Shown one piece after another: positions 55,701 through 64,000 of a stretch of DNA of 64,000 nt. The stretch is taken from the NCBI GenBank assembly GCA_003344405.1, contig NOWV01000041.1, forward strand, positions 248,001-312,000. Direction: 5' to 3'. The notes below the pieces were generated by a model. It was given only the letters and a program-made list of their open reading frames with translations, was not told the origin of the DNA and made no database searches. The position numbers and the translations under genes are program-made. The first letter of the stretch is position 1. Every line of letters begins with the position of its first letter. This DNA comes from Trichoplax sp. H2 (Eukaryota > Placozoa > Uniplacotomia > Trichoplacea).

Positions 55701-56140
55701 GAATTTCTACGCAATATAAATTTAATCAAACCCCGTCATTCTGGGAAATTGTTGTTGTTGTTTTTGTTGCTTTTATTATTATATTATTATATTTTTTTTC
55801 GTCGACGGAGAAAATGTAGAGTATTACAAATAGTGAACATGATAGCAGAAATAGTTGATCTTGATATCATCTATTGCTTACATGAGTGGTACATTGATCT
55901 CAATGTAATTTTAGACTTGTTCATGAAGTTGATTCAACAAACATTCTTCCGGGGGGATACAGCATGTACAGTATTATTGTAAGACTGAAAATAAATTTAT
56001 TTCAAAAATTGGCTATTTACCTCAGTCGTTGCTTTCTTGCCTTGATTTAAAAATCGCTGAAACGGGTCTTGATCTGCCATGACGCAGTTTGATACCAACA
56101 TTGCAATAACCATGATATAAATCTTTTGCACTAATGCCAT
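49706..56140 (-). CDS. Secreted collagen/C1q ligand, adipolin/erythroferrone-like
   Basis: Eight exons in transcript order: 56140-56021, 52105-51998, 51850-51748, 51373-51351, 51268-51209, 51134-51006, 50916-50641 and 49804-49706. All phases agree, giving 305 residues. A signal peptide (MALVQKIYIMVIAMLVSNC, cleavage near residue 22) is followed by a charged stretch (SAWKDFLEKAKEEERKK), six Gly-X-Y triplets (about 78-95, GPPGPPGLPG) and a C-terminal C1q/TNF-like head (about 150-305). The head resembles C1QTNF12 (adipolin) and ERFE rather than classical C1q: SAFHMEL at its start, HRGAFMRGNGV, the paired cysteines in YICIDFSCTRNRS, FTLYADGILYVE and the end GHSITVQQRTSFSGHLVGA. In vertebrates adipolin modulates metabolism and erythroferrone traps BMPs; neither role can be assumed here. 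The fourth exon is only 23 nt. The family assignment rests on remembered similarity. Confidence 0.88.
52106..56020 (-). other. 3.9-kb first intron of the C1q-ligand gene
   Basis: The largest intron in the window, between the signal-peptide exon and the rest. It has no convincing nested gene. From about 53,600 to 55,500 the plus strand is rich in GATGA/GATTGA-like and A-rich words. Frames at 52319-52507 and 55749-55982 look like chance; the latter begins in a T-rich run. It may hold regulatory sequence. Confidence 0.6.
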
Positions 56141-59100
56141 CTTTTAATCTTTTACTTGTTAACGATTGATAATGTCGAAAGAAAGACAATAATTTTTCAA
56201 AGTCCCAATGATGACTATAGATATACTTTTGCTGTCTAGTAGTTTAGCTGTGAATTCAACCTTGTAGACAACAGATAAAATAATAAAATATCGGATCATT
56301 ATATTGCAAATATAAGGGTAAATACATATATATATATATTTATATTTATATATTGGTGTAGTAAATTAGATTCGATCTGAATATGTAGATTAGTAAGTGG
56401 ATAAATTGTTTCAATTTTATCATTTTATTTGAGATATAGCAATTAGCTATAATGTAGATAAATTGGTTAAGAACATGAAAATTGTATTAGAAATGGCTGT
56501 CCTGCCTACTTGTTAAACTGCAAATACTTTATTATGTATTCACGATAATTTAATACAGGCGGTTAATTGCGAAGATGGCAATTATTTAAGAAAACTAAAT
56601 CAGACGGCAAGAATATTCATTTCAATTTTTCGATTGTATGCAATACTAAAATTTTAGGACGGTAAATAGGATATGATTCTAGCAACAATATGTTAACAAC
56701 TTATTAAATTGAGGGAATACCGAGCAAATTACCATGGTAATTAATGGAGTGTGAAAGTATAACAAAGTTTGGATGATAAGATAATTAGCTAATAAGAAGA
56801 AAAAAGAGGGATTTCAGCCCCGAAAAGAAGATTTGAATAATAATTTGGTTGTTAGGACCATGAATTACATTAATTTACGTAGTACAGGAAGATACTCTAT
56901 GAGCATTACCGATATTCAATTTAAGAAGGAAGAAGTAATGTAATAGTTAGCAAACGACTGGAAGAAGGATAGTCTAATTCTCAATATTAAACTACAGATT
57001 ATTCATCCTCGGCCTTTGAATAAAAAGTAGAAAGTACGGTAGCGATTGCAATTTAGTAAAGCCAATTAAAGCCATAATAACATTGAATAAAGTGAAATTA
57101 TGCCATGTTGGTAATCATAACAAGTGTGATAATTATCTTTATTGACTTCTAATTTCAATGTGGAGACTTTACTGTTTGTTCATGAGTCGTTAGAGGCCAA
57201 TGGAAGTGAAATTTTACCGATATTACTGGACTACTAAGCTAGTAACAGTACTCTAACGCTGAGTAAATAGTATTAGGCCAGATACTAAGATCTCTTCCTA
57301 TCTACTCACTTATATAGCTATTTAAAATACTTTCAATTCTACCATTAAATTCGATCTGCGTTTTGAATTAAGAAATACATTTAAGATCGTTATTGGCCTA
57401 TAGACGATAGACTAAATACGATGGGTAAAATTATCTTGAAAAGACTCCTAATAACGATTAATCTCAAGGATAGAATTGACGGATAAAATTCATCATTGAT
57501 ATTTGAATCATTGGCCGGTAGATTGCTAAAAAAGAAAACGTTATAGTAGTGTAGGGAATAATTTCATTGAAGCGATTTTCAATCGTTATGCTGATATTAA
57601 ATATCGAGTTTGAGGATGTGGCTAAATTGGGACTTTGGAAGTAGGGCATTTAGTCATTGTTCATCAATATTCATGGAAAAAAAAATAGATAATGTTTGAT
57701 GGATTATGTTAAAAAGATAAATACTAATAGTCTTTCATGTCTGTCGAGAAATGTTTTTACCTATTGATTAGCTATCGTTCAAACCTTTAGGTTCAATTTC
57801 TTTCAACTCGATCGGTTGTACTTCAATTTTTCTTCTGTGATCCAAGATAAGAATAAAAAGGAAAACCAGTAGGAAAAAACAATTTTTTATTTTTTAATTG
57901 AATTGTTTTCTTCTTGATAGGACTAATTTTAGTTGTAATTGATCAAGTTGTCGATGGATTGGATGCAATTTCCACGTTAATACTATGTTGGTGAGATATA
58001 ACTGTTTCCTTTTGGAGATGGAAGGGTAGACGATCAATGTGTAATTTGTTCTTTTTAATAATTTGAGTTGAAATAGACGTCAAAGGATCGCTGAGTCGTC
58101 GAAATCTTTATTCAAGACAAATGATGCAAATAGCAATAGTGACGAAAAAGTATTGACCGATTGATACTATGACTGTCTTTGTATATGCTTTCCTTTCTCC
58201 TTTCTTATATCATGATTGTAGGCAAATTGAACTGGCGCTATACGGGGCGCAGTCAATAAGAAGAAAGCTTTGACAAGCCCTACCATTATTAATGACTGTA
58301 ATTTGAACAAAACATGAGCAATAGTAGCATGCATCCTCCTGAATCAATAGTATCGTATGGACATTTTGATACATTAGTTATGTATATCGTGCCTGTCGCC
58401 ATCATGATTATGCAAGCTGGACACGCGCCCGCAACCCTTGATTTCATTGTATCTATCTAATGCACATCCATGTCTACGCTCTATGATCATCCTATACAGC
58501 TATATGCAGAATCTATTTTTAAATACAGTAGAGAGGGAATAAAAAATAGAGATGTATTGATTGATTATCTCTAGCTATAAAGCGAGAGAGGTTAGACTAG
58601 TGCAAATTTGCATCTACACCATCTCTCTGACGCTTGCATACGACAAAAGCTATTGAATCGTATCGACTTTTACCTTAGCATTAAGACAATCTCATGCAAT
58701 TTAACTCAAGTCTATGAGTAGGTATTGTCTTCCACGATAGACTAGACTATTCTAATAAATCTTTCTTAAGACGATGATTGATTTATTAATAAAATGGGCT
58801 GGCGGTCGCCATGAGTAACCTTTTCAATCATACAGGTGATAAAAAAAGGAATTCAATCTGTAATATTAGCACATAATTAGACTCTTCGTCTTGTCAAAGA
58901 AGCTAGGCGGGGGGCAAACTGGCCGCTTTCACGACAATTAGGATTGTTAGTTAAATTCTTTCTTTCAACATCGACAATACAACCTGTATAACTTTAGCAA
59001 ACAGTTGGCTGCCTTATTCTCTAAATAAAAATTCAAAAGATTGCCTTAGAATGATCTCGATTCGACTCTAAGCATGATATACAGCGCATCTTGGGTAGAT

Positions 59101-62100
59101 ATTATCCTCCAATCGGTCATTTATCTTGCTTAAAGATGGAACTCAAATCGATCCTACTTTTTCACCGATTGATCCAATCATGCCTAATTCTATGTTATCA
59201 TTCCATGCGGAATGTTTATGACATTTCTTTCTACTTGACAATCGTTATTGTACGCTGTAATGCGTAATCGTAGCCTTAATTAATGAATAATATTGTTTAA
59301 TAGACGTAAAAGGTACTATTGATCCATCTTTTGTTTCTTGATTTCGTCATTCAATAATAGCCAACTGGATGTTATGTTGGGCACATTTTTTCATCTGATG
59401 CCGAGCGATATAATAAGCATATTAAAATACAGATAGTGGATTGACGTGATTGCTTTATTATTGATCAATCGCTATAGAATGATTTAAATCGGATTACAGG
59501 AATTAAATTGGTAAAAGATTGTTTCTCTTTACTTGACATCAAGTAGTTTATAGCACAATAATAATACATTGTAGAAGAATGGCAATGACACTATCAACTT
59601 TCAATAGTGAACAAGAAATAGTTCATAAAATCGATCTAATTGGCGATTAAATGATATTGCAAGTTTGGACTATACATTTTACCGTCATAATAACATTGAA
59701 ATGAGTTGATCAAGAGATACATTGTTAAAACATAAATGTGATCAAAAATGGAAATAGTATTGTAATAATTACATTAGAAGATAAATTGAATTGATATGGA
59801 GGATCAGATTAGTTCATATTTTCATCTACATGATAGATATTTTTAATACTAGAGTGAATAAAAGGTCAAGGATAGGCTTACTACATAAAAGCAAAATGAA
59901 AAGAGAACAGCGTGGATAAATTGGGTGTCACGGTCGAGAATCTAAAACAGTCCATAATTCCAATATGCTATTATGGTAATGTATTATTGTTCATGATAGC
60001 AACATGTCTGCAAATTTAGGTTGCCATGTGAGAATAAAATAGATCACTATTCATCGGTAGATGTAAACAACTTGATTCCAATTGTCAACAATAGTGTGTA
60101 AATTCAACCAGTTTGTTCCATAACATATTATTGCTGTAAGAGAATCAAGATCATAGTCTATTTATAATTCAGCTTCAGAATGCAAATACAATCAAACAAA
60201 AATTCGAATTTTATTTATAATAGTCATTTTCTCCATACAACATAGCAAATAATAGATAGACAATTGTATAGTTGTTGACAACAAGGTCAAATCCATCTTC
60301 AGTCGGTATAGTAGTGAACTAATTGCGTTACTTTTACTAGTTTATATCTTAAATGGCAACATTTTACGACTCAATCACGCTTTTGATGTACTACTATTTT
60401 ATTTTTATTATCGATCAACAATACAATCAAGGTGTTGATCGAATTGCTCATTAGCGCTCCCTTTTTGCGTTGATGTTGAAAGAATTCGATGCCGTGAATG
60501 TTTAGATAGCATTAGTTAGCGAGTAAAATTTTTCTTTCTTCAATCATTATCGCTATATTTGTAATCCTTATTGGCATTGTATTCAAACTTGCCATAGCTG
60601 TTGACATAAAGATAATGTAAAAACTAGTTGATAATATGGTCCCTCCCTCATTTGCCGTTATTGCCATGTAAATTTGGACAACATTAGAATGTCCTCCTCC
60701 TTTAAAAGCTCATTTATGTTATTCTTGTCGATAATTTTATTTACATAATTGAGCTCTGATTTATGAGACCTATAACTTTAGATCCGTTTGGAGAATTTCT
60801 ATCTTACGATCCTATTTTGGACGGCTTTTACTGTCGAGTGATTTAGTTCAAATTTACTTTTAAAGTTACTATTTTTCCTATTTTATCTTGGCTACCATCA
60901 TATTAGAGTCATCGGTTTCCAGAATAGCTTAAATACTTAAAGAACAAAGATCGCTAAGGATTATGATTCGGAGAATAGCTTTAAATATAAAAAAATTACT
61001 AAAAACAAATAACATCGGAGTGTGTTAGAAGAATGATATATTAATGAGTCAATCCAATGTTTGATGCTCACTGTAGCAAGTATAGGATAGGTTTATTATA
61101 ATAGTATCGACGTTAATAAGTTACATATCAGCTGCATACAGATTAAATGGCTTAGTACTAGAGGAACAAAAATATTATTGCATTTAAGTTGTAGAATTAA
61201 ATTTATCAACTAATAATATTATTATTATTTGAACTTCGTTAACATGTAGCGATCCGGCTAAAATCATTGACATGAGAAATTTACTGATATTGTAAACGAA
61301 AACTGTTACTATTTGGACCGAATGTTAATTACTACACTTAAATTTGAAAGAATTGTAAATAAACAGACTCTACTTTTGGCCTAAACTTTATAAACAAGTT
61401 TGTAGTGATTGTAAAAACGAAAAGAGGAATACAAAACAGAAAGTCAGATTTAAACGCTTGTTAAAATTTAAAAATGTTCTTCTAATGTGCCTTCTATAGA
61501 GGCCTATAATTTAATCGAAAGTAGTTTCTATATTGCACATGTTATCTGTAAATATATTCATGAATTCGAAATTTCAGGAGTTGTTAAATAAACAATATAC
61601 ACAGGTGAGAAGGTAATCATAATACATTTAATAGCAATTGCTCTCTCAGTTAAACTTTCATCAATTTATTAAATAATAATAACTGTTGATCTTAAATATG
61701 AGATCCTTAGTAGTATTTTTAAAATAGTTTATCAAAATGAAATGAAATGCCATTTAAGAAACTTGACATGAATATAATCATTCAGTCAATAACTAAGCTA
61801 TAAATCAGGCGTGAATATTTGAATATGATAAAACTAACTGTGAAGGTGAATAAGCGAACAATATTTTAGTTTAGTAAATGATTATTTGCTATTACAGTTA
61901 TGAATATTATTATCATCATGATGGGAATATATTTCGAATTCAACTATTAATGAACTGCGATGAATGAATTATCTTATAACTGACATTTTTTCTAGTTAGT
62001 AGTGGCATTAACCTGTGAAAAAATACTTGACAAATTGAAGACTATTGACAAATATGTAGTATAAATGACTTAATTCTCCGTAGATGGTAGTAATTATTTT

Positions 62101-64000
62101 GTTTATACTTTCTGATTTGAGAACAATTATTGATTAAATTTGCTAAATAGAATGTTAGGGTTATGTACTTAACACTAGTGGTATTTTATGAAGTAATCAA
62201 TTATTTAATTATCTCTGCAAATGTGATACTATTATTAAGACTTAGTAATACTAGATTTTGATTATATATTTTAGCTTACTAATTATTAGCAATCAGATAT
62301 CAAAGATAGATGTAAGAAATAAGCCCCTTGCCTGGATTAAATCATGATCGAGCTGGAAATTACAGGATTCGCAAATTTGGTTTATGCATTATAGTAGTAC
62401 AGAATTTGTGGCCGAGCATTTCTCAGCATCAAGAGAATTAATTGTTCAGCTTTACTTAAAAGAGATCAAAGATCAAATAAAGTTGTTATCAAGATTCCTG
62501 TTGATGTTTAAAATTAAAATAGATATTAAATGAAACAAAATACAATAAATACGAATTATCGACTATAAATTAGCAGCGTAGAATTGCGAAACAACCACGA
62601 CTACATCACGATATATATGTCTTTGTCATGATAATACGAATGATAGCGATAAATTGATAAGATAATTTTAATGCATTGCAAGGGGTAAGCTTTCGTTACA
62701 GCTATCAATTCAAGTTGCATTCAAACGAAAGTACAAATAAATATTATTTGCCGAAAAAGAGACTCATGGCGAGAAAGAGCTGCCACAATCAAGATTTATA
62801 ACAATTACAAGAATTTTACTGATTCATAAATAATAATCCACTTAGATATTAACGATCGAAAAGAGTTATATTTTAGTCAAAAGGGCCAGCGGTTGATAAA
62901 AGTAAAATGTTCTAATTCATTTTGAGATGGAAACGCGACATAAACTCTTACTATGCGCTCTTAATTGTCCACTAAAATGAGATATCTCCGATTATCATTA
63001 ATTAATTGTTTATAGATCTTTCTGATGCTGATTGCAATATAAAATTTATCACGTTATAAAAGTACTTCTTTTGAAAAATTATTATATATGCAAATAACTC
63101 GATATTATTATTTACCTTTACTATTCTATTATAGTTGCCAGTAACATTTTTTACTATAAGAACTACTTTTCTAATTCCGATTTTTTTTCCGTTAGAGAGT
63201 GAAACTTACGGATAATTTTAACTACGGGAAACATACGGTATATGTGCGTACTGCATATAAGTAATATTGAATAGGCAAAGTATTGTTTCTCTCAAATTGG
63301 ATTAAAGGTTGAAATTTATTAATACGAGTATAAATATAATCAATAGATTACATTTTATTTATTGATATATTATGTTTCTTAAGTAATATTACAGCAATCA
63401 GATGATAAAATATCAGATTCTAAAGCCTTTAGGGCTCCATTTTAATTTATGAAAAATAGGATGTTGCAACTACCATTGTAACAGAAATGAATGCTGCCAG
63501 ATCAATCACCAATAAAATTTTTCATTCGTCCCACTGATTGAGTCAAACACTACAGTAGTTAATTGAGTCTCTAAGCGTTTACAAACCTCAGACAACTAAG
63601 TACTTGAGTACTGTCTATGACTACTATCCTAAGTCTCACACAAAAATAGCCAATAACCGTGTACGATAACTAAAACTTATCGCTATGCAAACACGAATGT
63701 TCTCATGGACATCTAAATTGAATTTTATATTTATAGAAATCTTTAGATCAAGACTACCTAAACTGATTTAGGTGAGTTATCCAATCACTCGATGACAACT
63801 CATTCAAAATGTTTTAAATACGACTTCACTTAACCTGAGTCAAAGGCAGTTAATTACTTAAATAGTATAAGCATTTACACAACTAGCTACAGCCTACATG
63901 CAAATTGCGTGATTATGATTACATTCATTAATCGGAAAGTGTACGACTAGTTTTAACTACACGTATAGCGAATGCTATAATTAAGTTAAGGTTATTTAGA
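56141..64000. other. Gene-poor AT-rich region
   Basis: 7.9 kb in which I recognise no exon, RNA gene or tandem repeat array. An (AT)n run lies at 56326-56355, about 190 bases upstream of the C1q-ligand start, and may be part of its promoter. TACTG arrays are almost absent, in contrast to the rest of the intergenic DNA. It could be upstream regulatory DNA, introns of a gene running off the window, or both. Confidence 0.5.

Overview
This window is nuclear DNA from an animal. The evidence is nine genes with GT/AG introns, mostly short, encoding metazoan or pan-eukaryotic proteins. It is AT-rich and has no operons or bacterial signals. The combination of low GC, short introns, Ski/Sno, a secreted collagen/C1q ligand and well-conserved housekeeping genes fits an early-branching metazoan. 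A placozoan (Trichoplax/Hoilungia type) is my best guess, but this is inference. Exons were assembled by hand from splice sites, reading phase and remembered family similarity; no search was run. Two 20-N gaps mark a draft assembly.

Layout. 1-4.3 kb: repeat-rich intergenic DNA with a 65-bp tandem repeat and assembly gap 1. 4.3-9.5 kb (+): cyclic-nucleotide-binding-domain protein, CNBD2-like. 12.8-14.1 kb (+): mitochondrial ribosomal protein L2. 18.9-20.6 kb (+): Ski/Sno transcriptional co-regulator. 23.6-26.6 kb (-): DCAF17. 28.7-31.8 kb (+): SDHB, complete in ten exons. 34.1-36.4 kb (+): ankyrin-repeat protein with about one repeat per exon. 38.2-41.7 kb (-): TFIIH subunit GTF2H2/p44, complete in seventeen exons. 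41.7-45.2 kb: repeat-rich DNA with 60/101-bp tandem repeats and gap 2. 45.2-47.8 kb (+): AP2M1, complete in ten coding exons. 49.7-56.1 kb (-): secreted collagen/C1q ligand resembling adipolin/erythroferrone (C1QTNF12/ERFE), complete in eight exons. 56.1-64 kb: no gene recognised.

The genes do not form a pathway. They cover mitochondrial translation and respiration (MRPL2, SDHB), transcription and repair (GTF2H2, SKI), ubiquitin ligase targeting (DCAF17), endocytosis (AP2M1) and secreted signalling (the C1q ligand).

The most distinctive non-genic feature is a pentanucleotide microsatellite, (TACTG)n/(CAGTA)n. It recurs through the intergenic DNA in both orientations, often head to head, so that it forms perfect palindromes. 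At both N gaps the end of the left contig is repeated inside the right contig and the copies differ mainly in the length of this array. The simplest reading is that two alleles of one locus were laid end to end.
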